Positions 1 through 4,946 of a stretch of DNA of 6,280 bases are shown piece after piece; position 1 is the stretch's first letter; every line of letters starts with the position of its first letter. The position numbers and the translations under genes were made by a program. The notes beneath the pieces were generated by a model. It did no database searches. It was given only the letters and a program-made list of their open reading frames with translations, and had not been told where the DNA came from. The DNA is taken from NCBI GenBank assembly GCA_947296775.1, contig CAMYRF010000057.1, positions 1 to 6,280 of the forward strand, given 5' to 3'. The stretch is from an uncultured Mycoplasmatota bacterium. Its GTDB lineage: Bacteria > Bacillota_I > Bacilli_A > RF39 > UBA660.

Positions 1-250
1 GCATAAGCATTTCAATAACCGCGCCAGTTTCTTCTTTAAGCCCATAAAGTCTTGCCGGAATAACTTTAGTATCATTCAACACTAAAGTATCACCTTTTTC
101 CATATAATCTAAAATATCAGTAAAATGTTTATGTTTTATTTCACCAGTTTCTTTATCTAAAACAAGTAATCTAGAAGTATCGCGTTTTTCTAAAGGTGTT
201 TGCGCAATTAATTCCTCAGGTAAATAAAAATCAAAATCTTCTGTACTCAT
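1..250 (-). CDS. queA: S-adenosylmethionine:tRNA ribosyltransferase-isomerase, N-terminal part (runs off the window)
   Basis: QueA acts in queuosine synthesis. It transfers the ribosyl part of SAM to 7-aminomethyl-7-deazaguanine in the wobble position of tRNAs with GUN anticodons, giving epoxyqueuosine. Only the first 83 residues are present; the gene continues past base 1. The start reads MSTEDFDFYLPEELIAQTPL, the typical QueA opening (DFDYxLPxELIAQ.P). It is followed by RDTSRLLVLD, the H-x-x-F-x-D-I segment and NDTKVIPARLYG, all hallmarks of the family. The ATG at 250 lies 4 bases after the ruvB stop. Its SD (AAGGAGTGAT) is formed by the last codons and stop of ruvB, so translation is probably coupled. 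It is the last visible gene of the tdk-ruvB-queA operon. The ruvAB-queA order is common in Bacilli. Confidence 0.96.
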   Translation of the reverse strand, partial: MSTEDFDFYLPEELIAQTPLEKRDTSRLLVLDKETGEIKHKHFTDILDYMEKGDTLVLNDTKVIPARLYGLKEETGAVIEMLM

Positions 251-254
251 ATTA

Positions 255-1259
255 TCACTCCTTAACATTAGAAGCCTTTAAGCCTAAATGTTCATAAGCC
301 TTGTCAGTAACTATTCTACCACGACTTGTCCTTTTTAAAAATCCATTTTGTAACAAATAAGGTTCATATACATCTTCAATAGTACTAACCTCTTCACCAA
401 TAGAAGATGCAAGTGCATCAATCCCCACTGGACCACCATTAAATTTTTCAATAATAGACTTAAGTAAATTATAGTCAGTTTCATCAAGACCAGAAGCATC
501 GACTTTAAGCTTATCCAAAGCAATTTTAGTAATTTTCAAATCAATATTACCGCTCCCTAAAACCAAAGCATAATCACGAACACGTTTAAATAATCTATTT
601 GCAATTCTAGGAGTTCCCCTACTTCTTCTCGCAAGTTCAATAGCAGCATTTTCATCTATACTACACCCTAAAACTCTACTAGTACGCATTACTATCTCCT
701 TAAGTTCATCTTCAGTATAAAAATTAAGTTTAGACATAATCCCAAATCTATCACGTAAAGGTCCTGTTAAATCACCAGCACGTGTAGTTGCTCCTACTAA
801 AGTAAAAGGTGGTAAATCAATTCTAATATTACGACTAGAAGAATCACTACCAACAATAATATCTAAAGTAAAATCTTCCATAGCCGAATATAAAATTTCT
901 TCAATATATCTTGGAATACGATGTATTTCATCAATAAATAAAACATCCCCTGGCTCCAAAGTAGATAAAACAGCCGCTAAATCACCACTCTTTTCAATTG
1001 CTGGACCACTAGTAGTTTTAATATTAGTTCCAAGTTCATTCGCAATGATATAAGCCATGGTAGTTTTACCAAGTCCTGGAGGGCCATATAATAAAACATG
1101 ATCTAAAGATTCATCACGCATTTTAGCCGCTTTAATAAAAATATCTAAATTTTCTTTTACCTCAGTTTGACCAATATACTCATCAATACTATCAGGTCTA
1201 ATTGTCCCCTCAAAAGTATCCTCTTTAAGTTCATGATTAGTTACAATTCTCTCATCCAT
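255..1259 (-). CDS. ruvB: Holliday junction branch migration ATPase RuvB
   Basis: RuvB is the hexameric AAA+ motor that works with RuvA to drive branch migration of Holliday junctions in recombination and repair. The 334-residue product has the normal family length. Visible motifs in order are RPxSIDEYIGQ (21-31), Walker A GPPGLGKT (59-66), Walker B with DEIH (110-113), sensor 1 GATTR (156-160), the arginine-finger segment LRDRFG (168-173), sensor 2 RGTPRIANR (214-222), and the C-terminal winged helix with GGPVGIDALA (275-284) and TSRGR (311-315). No catalytic residue is missing. The ATG at 1259 follows the tdk stop by 4 bases and uses an AAGGAGG SD inside the last tdk codons. The gene ends in TGA, and its last codons supply the queA SD. 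Its partner ruvA is not adjacent: it is a separate transcription unit about 1.4 kb upstream. Confidence 0.98.
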   Translation of the reverse strand: MDERIVTNHELKEDTFEGTIRPDSIDEYIGQTEVKENLDIFIKAAKMRDESLDHVLLYGPPGLGKTTMAYIIANELGTNIKTTSGPAIEKSGDLAAVLSTLEPGDVLFIDEIHRIPRYIEEILYSAMEDFTLDIIVGSDSSSRNIRIDLPPFTLVGATTRAGDLTGPLRDRFGIMSKLNFYTEDELKEIVMRTSRVLGCSIDENAAIELARRSRGTPRIANRLFKRVRDYALVLGSGNIDLKITKIALDKLKVDASGLDETDYNLLKSIIEKFNGGPVGIDALASSIGEEVSTIEDVYEPYLLQNGFLKRTSRGRIVTDKAYEHLGLKASNVKE

Positions 1260-1263
1260 AGCC

Positions 1264-1875
1264 TTACCTCCTTAACACTTTTTGAAATCCATTAAGATCT
1301 ATACCCTTAACTTTTTCCAAATAACAGTCTCCGCATAATGGCTCATATTCATAACAATCAGTACCATCAATTACAACTGTAGGTCCATCAGTTTCAAATT
1401 CACCATTTTTCTTTCTCCCAACAAACCTCGCGATCTTACCACAACCACATAAAGTTTGAATTTCCTCAAGAACATCTGCAATTTCAAGTAACCTTTTACT
1501 ACCATCAAAAGATTCCATTAAAAAATTATTTCTAAGTCCATAACAAATTACTGGAATATCCATAGCCTTACTTACTAAAAATAAATCGTCTATTTGTTTA
1601 GGTGTTAAAAATTGTACTTCATCAATAAAAATAGATTTAACACCATCAAGTTTTCCAGCTAAAACAGAAATTACCTCATCAGAACAATCTAGTATAATAT
1701 CAACTTTCCTGCGAAGACCAACTCTAGATTCAATATGATCATCGCCTTTAGTATCAATTTTAGGTTTAATAACTAATGTTTTAAAACCAAGTTCTTCGTA
1801 ATTATGAACAGTTCTCATTAAATCAATACTCTTCCCAGAGTTCATTGTTGCATATTTAAAATGTAATTTAGCCAT
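1264..1875 (-). CDS. tdk: thymidine kinase, type II (zinc-ribbon) family
   Basis: Tdk phosphorylates thymidine to dTMP with ATP in the pyrimidine salvage pathway. Counting from the ATG at 1875 (203 residues), the protein shows a P-loop MNSGKS (11-16), the Walker B/catalytic DEVQF (85-89), YGLRNNF (112-118) and a zinc ribbon with CxC (143, 145) and CxxC (181, 184). The late YEYEPLC region fits the thymidine-binding lasso. Two adjacent ATGs are possible. The one at 1878 gives MMAKLHF and overlaps the upstream gene as ATGA. The one at 1875 gives MAKLHFKYATMNSGKS, matches the usual family start, and puts GGAGG at a better distance of 6 bases, so I chose it. The upstream gene's TGA shares its last base with this ATG. 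The final codons (LRR, AGGAGG) are the ruvB SD. Confidence 0.96.
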   Translation of the reverse strand: MAKLHFKYATMNSGKSIDLMRTVHNYEELGFKTLVIKPKIDTKGDDHIESRVGLRRKVDIILDCSDEVISVLAGKLDGVKSIFIDEVQFLTPKQIDDLFLVSKAMDIPVICYGLRNNFLMESFDGSKRLLEIADVLEEIQTLCGCGKIARFVGRKKNGEFETDGPTVVIDGTDCYEYEPLCGDCYLEKVKGIDLNGFQKVLRR

Positions 1876-2204
1876 CATACACCTCCGAAATATTCAATAT
1901 CTTTAATCTTTCTAAAAACTCTATAAATAGAATAAATAATTAAAAATAAGCCAAATAATCCCATCAGAATTTTTAAAGCAGTTTCTAAAGAAATAATAAA
2001 TATTAAACTAATAACATATAATCCGCAAAATAAAAATGGTAAAGATGTAAACACATATAATAAAATTAATAATGTATTATTTAAAAATTTCTTATTACAT
2101 ACTTTCTCACATAAAAATAATAAAAAATAAAGTATCCCATAAAGAACTAGTAACATTATACTAAGCACAATAGCATAGCTAAATCCATTAACCATCTCCA
2201 CCAT
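1875..2204 (-). CDS. small membrane protein of unknown function, first gene of the tdk-ruvB-queA operon
   Basis: I do not recognise this 109-residue protein. It is almost entirely hydrophobic, with likely membrane segments at about 10-31, 43-71 (long enough for a tight pair or one tilted helix) and 76-94. Short lysine-rich stretches (EKVCNKK, residues 33-39; RVFRKIKD, 95-102) suggest a cytoplasmic face. The end is a charged tail, IKDIEYFGGV. There is no signal-peptide cleavage site, enzyme motif or conserved charged pair. The ATG at 2204 has an AGGTGAT SD at 5 bases and lies just after an extended -10 box, so the leader is only about 10 nt. The TGA stop overlaps the tdk start, so the two are translationally coupled. 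A second ATG (codon 4) lacks a well-placed SD. That this is a real gene is likely; its role is unknown. Confidence 0.75.
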   Translation of the reverse strand: MVEMVNGFSYAIVLSIMLLVLYGILYFLLFLCEKVCNKKFLNNTLLILLYVFTSLPFLFCGLYVISLIFIISLETALKILMGLFGLFLIIYSIYRVFRKIKDIEYFGGV

Positions 2205-2219
2205 ATTATCACCTACCTA

Positions 2220-2248
2220 ATTATAACACATTTACACCCGAAAAGATA
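2220..2248 (-). promoter_or_regulatory. promoter of the membrane protein-tdk-ruvB-queA operon
   Basis: On the minus strand a perfect TATAAT (2220-2225) is preceded by TGT, making an extended -10 (TGTTATAAT). At 17 bp spacing the -35 hexamer is TATCTT, a poor match, which is usual for extended -10 promoters. Predicted start is near 2213, leaving a leader of about 9-10 nt before the ATG at 2204. Confidence 0.65.
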
Positions 2249-2298
2249 GATACAAATGTTCTGTAGGTGAAATTATTTTTAAATAAAATTAACGCCGT

Positions 2299-2327
2299 TT
2301 ATTATTCTAATTAACTTCAAATATAAC
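2299..2327 (+). promoter_or_regulatory. weak candidate promoter for the small plus-strand ORF
   Basis: TATAAC (2322-2327) matches the -10 consensus at 5 of 6 positions. The hexamer 17 bp upstream is TTATTA (2299-2304), a weak -35. It would give a leader of about 65 nt before the ATG at 2399. In such AT-rich DNA this match could be chance. Confidence 0.3.
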
Positions 2328-2377
2328 ACAAATATGAAACATTTAGTTACCTGAGCGTCTACCTCTAATCTTGTTTA

Positions 2378-2388
2378 TAGAAAGGAGG
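2378..2388 (+). promoter_or_regulatory. unusually long Shine-Dalgarno of the small ORF
   Basis: TAGAAAGGAGG is complementary over 11 bases to the 16S rRNA 3-prime tail (CCTCCTTTCTA). This is longer than any other SD in the window, where most genes use GGTGAT or AGGAG. The spacing to the ATG at 2399 is 10 bases. CCTC at 2362-2365 could pair with GAGG at 2385-2388 and partly mask it. Long, masked SDs are typical of type I toxin mRNAs. Confidence 0.6.
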
Positions 2389-2398
2389 CTTCGAGAGA

Positions 2399-2521
2399 AT
2401 GAAAACAAAAACTTTTATTTTAAAAGATCTAAAACTATCGCTTCTAATCTTGTTAGTTTTAACAATAAAAAAAATGACACTCATTCGCCTTAGAATAAGT
2501 GTCCCACTTAAAATTATTTAG
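2399..2521 (+). CDS. 40-residue hydrophobic small protein, type I toxin-like (possibly frameshifted)
   Basis: This short ORF is the only apparent coding sequence on the plus strand. The peptide starts MKTKTFILKDLKLSLLILLV and continues LTIKKMTLIRLRISVPLKII: one hydrophobic core (about 13-23) followed by basic residues, the layout of small membrane-acting type I toxins. The ATG at 2399 follows an 11-base SD. Its 3-prime part lies over the hairpin at 2476-2503, as in many Firmicutes holin-like toxin genes, where coding end and terminator coincide. In another frame the same DNA reads VSFNNKKNDTHSP then stop. That resembles, from memory, the C-terminal tail of holin-like toxins, while LSLLIL in the main frame resembles their N-terminal core. 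A small deletion near 2450 may therefore have shifted the frame. It could be an active small protein, a broken toxin or a chance ORF. Confidence 0.42.
   Translation: MKTKTFILKDLKLSLLILLVLTIKKMTLIRLRISVPLKII
2467..2503 (-). terminator. intrinsic terminator of ruvA
   Basis: Read on the minus strand, an 11-bp stem (2493-2503 with 2476-2486, including one G-U pair) with a 6-base loop is followed by ATTTTTTTTATTG. On the plus strand the G-U pair becomes a C-A mismatch and the following bases are less T-rich, so the main direction is minus. It would end the ruvA transcript about 120 nt after its stop. It also overlaps the plus-strand small ORF, so the ruvA 3-prime UTR is antisense to the end of that ORF. 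Confidence 0.8.
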
Positions 2522-2578
2522 ATAAACATTCAAGCAGTTAAAACTGAATATTTCCTTTTTTATTTTATGAAAATTTCA

Positions 2579-2603
2579 TTTACAAATATATCACATTTGT
2601 AAA
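2579..2603. repeat. perfect inverted repeat after ruvA
   Basis: TTTACAAAT (2579-2587) and ATTTGTAAA (2595-2603) form a perfect 9-bp inverted repeat with a 7-base spacer, 14 bases past the ruvA stop. No T-run follows on either strand, so it is not a standard terminator. It could be a 3-prime UTR hairpin protecting ruvA mRNA, or a protein-binding site. Its arms share TTTACA/TGTAAA with the palindrome in the ruvA promoter. Confidence 0.5.
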
Positions 2604-2617
2604 ATACATTCAAATCA

Positions 2618-3169
2618 TTATTTAAGTAATAATTTTAAAGATTCTTTAATTTGAACTTCAATATCATCATTAGGATTAATAAGTTTAACTATTTTATTTA
2701 TATCAGATGCCTTATAGCCAAGACTCTTTAAAGCCTCAGTAAGTTCATCAAAATTACTAGTCGTAACTTCACTCTTAGGTACTAACTTACCTTTTAAATC
2801 TAAAATAATTTGTCTAGCAACTTTATCCCCAATTTTAGGAAACTTTTTAAGATATAAAATATTTTCTCTTTCAATCGCATCAATAATCCCTTCAGTAGAA
2901 CCAGAAGCAATCATTGGTAAAGCCATTTTACATCCAAGGCCTTTCACACTAGTAAGTTTCAAAAATAAATTTTTTTCATCTAAAGTTTTAAAACCATATA
3001 AACTAATCTCATCTTCTCTAACATATTGATATAAATAAACTATATATTCTTCATCAATATTAAATGAATATGGATTTGCAGTATAAACCAAATAACCAAT
3101 TCCATTATTTTCAACAACAATATAACTACTATCAATTTCTTTTACAATACCTCTTATATATGCATACAT
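2618..3169 (-). CDS. ruvA: Holliday junction branch migration complex subunit RuvA
   Basis: RuvA forms a tetramer that holds a Holliday junction in a square-planar shape and loads RuvB rings. The 183-residue protein starts MYAYIRGIVKEID, the family's standard opening, and is slightly short (usual length is about 195-205). The OB-fold domain covers about 1-62, with NGIGYLV (22-28) and VREDEISLYGF (50-60). Two helix-hairpin-helix motifs follow: VKGLGCKMAL (75-84) and FPKIGDKVAR (110-119), the second having lysine where the first glycine is common. ILDLKGKL (122-129) and the RuvB-binding domain III (about 138-183, FDELTEALKSLGYK) complete it. I chose the ATG at 3169, not the in-frame ATG at 3214. 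The upstream codons overlap the promoter and palindrome, and GGTGAT is correctly placed for 3169. It has its own promoter and terminator, separate from ruvB. Confidence 0.96.
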   Translation of the reverse strand: MYAYIRGIVKEIDSSYIVVENNGIGYLVYTANPYSFNIDEEYIVYLYQYVREDEISLYGFKTLDEKNLFLKLTSVKGLGCKMALPMIASGSTEGIIDAIERENILYLKKFPKIGDKVARQIILDLKGKLVPKSEVTTSNFDELTEALKSLGYKASDINKIVKLINPNDDIEVQIKESLKLLLK

Positions 3170-3178
3170 ATTATCACC

Positions 3179-3214
3179 ATTATAAGTATAACATATTTTT
3201 AAGTGTAAACACAA
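3179..3214 (-). promoter_or_regulatory. ruvA promoter
   Basis: On the minus strand, TATACT (3185-3190) preceded by TGT forms an extended -10. TTGTGT (3209-3214) is 18 bp upstream as the -35. A second perfect TATAAT (3179-3184) lies immediately downstream and could be used with TTTACA (3204-3209) at 19 bp. Either start leaves a leader of only a few bases up to about 10 before the ruvA SD. Confidence 0.6.
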
Positions 3215-3223
3215 TTTACACTT
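3201..3223. promoter_or_regulatory. operator-like perfect palindrome in the ruvA promoter
   Basis: AAGTGTAAA (3201-3209), spacer CACAA, then TTTACACTT (3215-3223): 9-bp arms without mismatch. It overlaps the ruvA -35 hexamer and lies 15 bases upstream of the -35 of the divergent sRNA promoter. The size and symmetry fit a dimeric repressor site. It does not match the Bacillus LexA box (CGAAC-N4-GTTCG), so no regulator is assigned. Confidence 0.55.
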
Positions 3224-3238
3224 TTTAATGTAAAAGTA

Positions 3239-3267
3239 TTGATTTTTTTTAATTTTCTACATATAAT
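3239..3267 (+). promoter_or_regulatory. promoter of the predicted plus-strand small RNA
   Basis: TTGATT (3239-3244), a 17-bp spacer and a perfect TATAAT (3262-3267) form the best promoter in the window. The spacer has a T-run. The predicted start is G3274, exactly the first base of a perfect hairpin. The -10 lies inside a 6-bp inverted repeat (ACATAT-AAT-ATATGT, 3259-3273), a possible further control site. Confidence 0.65.
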
Positions 3268-3322
3268 ATATGTGTCCATGGGAATCCATGGACTCAGAAA
3301 GAGTAATTATTTGATTTTTCAT
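3257..3322 (-). other. doubtful 21-codon ORF opposite the small RNA
   Basis: On the minus strand AAAGGAG at 8 bases precedes an ATG (3322) that opens 21 codons, MKNQIITLSESMDSHGHIYYM, ending in TAG. The peptide is not hydrophobic and resembles no toxin I know. Codons 11-17 are the sRNA hairpin and the end overlaps the sRNA -10 box. The SD is simply the complement of the CTCCTTT in the sRNA. It could be a decayed toxin start or a ruvA leader peptide, but chance is equally likely. Confidence 0.2.
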
Positions 3323-3396
3323 TAATTAACTCCTTTCTACTACGTAGGCTGAAGTAGTTCCGCCGACCCACTTTGAAATAAGTGGGGTAATTTTTT
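3274..3396 (+). ncRNA. predicted small RNA carrying a copy of the 16S anti-Shine-Dalgarno tail
   Basis: A complete transcription unit without an evident gene: promoter at 3239-3267, predicted start G3274, and a T-run ending near 3396, giving about 123 nt. The RNA would begin with a perfect 8-bp hairpin (GTCCATGG 3274-3281 with CCATGGAC 3286-3293, loop GAAT), an end-protecting structure. An AT-rich, probably unpaired stretch follows, then CTCCTTTCTA (3330-3339), identical to the last bases of 16S rRNA. Next comes a weak ACTAC/GTAGT stem (3339-3343/3354-3358) and the terminator hairpin. Such a motif can pair with SD sequences and block translation, as in CU-rich sRNAs of Gram-positive bacteria. 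It could instead be the antisense RNA of a type I toxin-antitoxin locus on the minus strand. No Rfam family was recognised by eye. Confidence 0.55.
3367..3396 (+). terminator. intrinsic terminator of the small RNA
   Basis: CCCACTT (3367-3373) pairs with AAGTGGG (3380-3386) over a 6-base loop, followed by GTAATTTTTT on the plus strand. In the minus direction the hairpin is followed by TCGGCGG, so it can only work for plus-strand transcription. Since no plus-strand gene precedes it, it supports the sRNA. Confidence 0.75.
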
Positions 3397-3430
3397 AAAA
3401 AACAAAAAGAGCTTCACAAAAAGCTCTTTT
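3397..3430 (-). terminator. intrinsic terminator behind the decayed gene at 3431-3777
   Basis: A perfect 10-bp stem (3421-3430 with 3405-3414, loop 6) is followed on the minus strand by TGTTTTTT. It begins directly after the TAG at 3431. It may also be the real end of the two-gene unit starting at 5591, as no good terminator follows the gene at 3821. It could also act more weakly on the plus strand (TTTTCTATTTT). Confidence 0.85.
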
Positions 3431-3777
3431 CTATTTTATAGAAGTAAAACCTTTATTAATATAATTAGGATAATTATACAACTTTCTTTCTATAAGTTGA
3501 TATTCAGGATGTAAAATTCTCCTAATTGGTGAAAATTTTTTTTATATACTTTAACTTTATTTCATCGTGTTGTCGTGTTTCTTCTTCAAAAATAATAATA
3601 CCCTTTTTATTTATTGAATTTAAATAGTCGGCATAATTATTAATAGAATTCCCAACGCCATTAATAACGGTGAAGAATTTTCATCAAAACTATTTTTTTG
3701 ACAAAACGTATAATAATTTAAACCAGCAGAAATTTGCTTATATGAAGATAAAGAAATAATTTTATTGAGTTACTCAT
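3431..3777 (-). pseudogene. decayed gene with several frameshifts, possibly DUF3800-like
   Basis: No frame is open through this 390-bp gap, but three protein-like pieces line up in order on the minus strand. Piece one (about 3660-3760) reads IISLSSYKQISAGLNYYTF followed by CQKNSFDENSSPLL. Piece two (about 3543-3660) starts GVGNSINNYADYLNSINKKG and continues IIIFEEETRQHDEIKLKYIKK. Piece three (3431-3540) starts SPIRRILHPEYQLIERKLYN and ends in YPNYINKGFTSIK and TAG. Single-base shifts, near 3660 and in the T-run at 3536-3543, restore continuity. A further shift is needed to reach a start such as the ATG at 3777. The pattern of an acidic strand (IIIFEEETR) followed later by PIRR...PEYQLIE is weakly reminiscent of DUF3800 proteins, which are common near mobile and defence genes. 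That guess is low confidence; the decay itself is well supported. The parent was probably longer. Confidence 0.6.
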
Positions 3778-3820
3778 AAAAACTATTCTAACCCAATTTC
3801 AACTATTTGTCACAAATCCT

Positions 3821-4897
3821 TTAAAATTTATCAATTTTTTTAATATTTTCTCCAATTTTTTTAGAATAAGTTTTTAATTTTTCTCTAGCCTCTAAAGAGT
3901 CATCACAAATTAATTCATCAACATCTAACCACTCTTCAAAAGATAATAACTTATAAAATCTCTCGTTAGTCTCATCCATTCTAGTTGCAAAAACATATTC
4001 ACTATAGTCACCTAGTAATATATCTAAATTATCAAACCATTCAGCATACCCACTACCTACATGACACCAGCCAAAATAATCTTCATTATATACCATAGGT
4101 GAAAAAATAAATTCACCATTACCCCATCTATCCATGCAAGACATAGAAGTTAGCTTATCAGTATAAATTTCATTAAACATTCTAAAATGTTCTGCATCAC
4201 TATATTCATTATTTACATCATAATAAACAATTTTATTACCACACTTATTAGTTAAAACTCGCTGCATGTATAAATTACTTTCAATCGCATGCCTAAGCTC
4301 GTGATCAATCAAATGATCCATATCAATTAATTGATAACTATTAATAGGATTAATAAAAATCGTAATATCATAATCACAATCTAATGATAAAGGTAAAAAA
4401 GAACAATAAGATCCCACAGAAATATCAAACATATCCTCAACATCATCCACTATAATAATATCCTTATCACTTTCAATAATCATATTAGCTGTAGCTTCTT
4501 TAATATATAAATCTTCATACTTCCATCTAGCTTTCTGTATTTTCAAAATAGTTTCTAAAGAAGGTAACAACTTCTTATTTTCTTCCATGATTTGATTAAG
4601 TAAAAAAGCATCAACATTTTCGGGTATATATACACCGCATTTTCTTAAATAATTACATCTTTCTTTAATGATTTCCTCTTTATCCAATGACTCAGCACTA
4701 TCATCTAATAATTCGCGGTCAAATATGTCAGAAAAAACTTCAAGACTCCCAACTCCAAAAGAATTATAAGTATCACATAAACAACTTTCATCACAAATTA
4801 AATCTATACTACATAAATCTTCTAATTTAAAATCAGGATGGTCCAAAATATATTCTTGATCAGAATTACTTAAAAATTCTTTTAATTCTAAAACCAT
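3821..4897 (-). CDS. putative zinc metalloprotease-like protein with an HExxH motif
   Basis: I cannot name a family for this 358-residue protein. It has no signal peptide or membrane segment, is rich in Asp and Glu in the first 75 residues, and is probably cytoplasmic. Its main clue is DHELRHAIE (198-206), which contains HExxH (H199, E200, H203), the zinc-binding and catalytic motif of zincins. About 40 residues later NEIYTD (242-247) could give a third ligand (E243), as in gluzincins. A conserved-looking aromatic region follows (YFGWCHVGSGYAEWFDN, 274-290), and a basic Lys-rich tail ends it. The ATG at 4897 has only a weak SD (AGAG). The frame stays open upstream without another ATG, so the start is uncertain. 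It follows the gene at 4947 by 49 bases and likely shares its promoter. Protease activity is an inference from the motif alone. Confidence 0.8.
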   Translation of the reverse strand: MVLELKEFLSNSDQEYILDHPDFKLEDLCSIDLICDESCLCDTYNSFGVGSLEVFSDIFDRELLDDSAESLDKEEIIKERCNYLRKCGVYIPENVDAFLLNQIMEENKKLLPSLETILKIQKARWKYEDLYIKEATANMIIESDKDIIIVDDVEDMFDISVGSYCSFLPLSLDCDYDITIFINPINSYQLIDMDHLIDHELRHAIESNLYMQRVLTNKCGNKIVYYDVNNEYSDAEHFRMFNEIYTDKLTSMSCMDRWGNGEFIFSPMVYNEDYFGWCHVGSGYAEWFDNLDILLGDYSEYVFATRMDETNERFYKLLSFEEWLDVDELICDDSLEAREKLKTYSKKIGENIKKIDKF

Positions 4898-4946
4898 TTC
4901 TCTAACATATTTTCTTTTAACCTCAATATTTTTAGAATATATATTT

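Noticed and set aside
335..523. 62-codon open frame inside ruvB (MLWISLKSMLL...)
   Set aside because: It lies wholly within ruvB in another frame, has low-complexity composition, and ruvB is fully supported by its motifs.
2249..2262. Possible LexA (SOS) box upstream of the tdk-ruvB operon (AGAAC-ATTT-GTATC on the minus strand)
   Set aside because: Only one half matches CGAAC-N4-GTTCG; the other half is GTAT. Such half sites are common by chance.
3170..3214. A longer ruvA reading from the ATG at 3214 (MCLHLKICY...)
   Set aside because: The extra 15 residues overlap the -10, the -35 and the palindrome, have no SD, and are not found in RuvA proteins; the ATG at 3169 gives the standard N-terminus.
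3340..3390. T-box-like element (GGGTCGGCGGAAC on the minus strand)
   Set aside because: It lacks the AGGGTGGNACCGCG core and a specifier stem, the hairpin next to it has its T-run on the other strand, and no tRNA-related gene follows.
3806..3818. ATTTGTCACAAAT after the HExxH gene as its terminator
   Set aside because: The stem is only 5 bp with a 3-base loop and no T-run follows on the minus strand.
2205..3820. Insertion sequence, CRISPR array or attachment site in the gene-poor stretch
   Set aside because: No transposase piece, no regularly spaced repeats, no tRNA end and no target-site duplication pair was seen.
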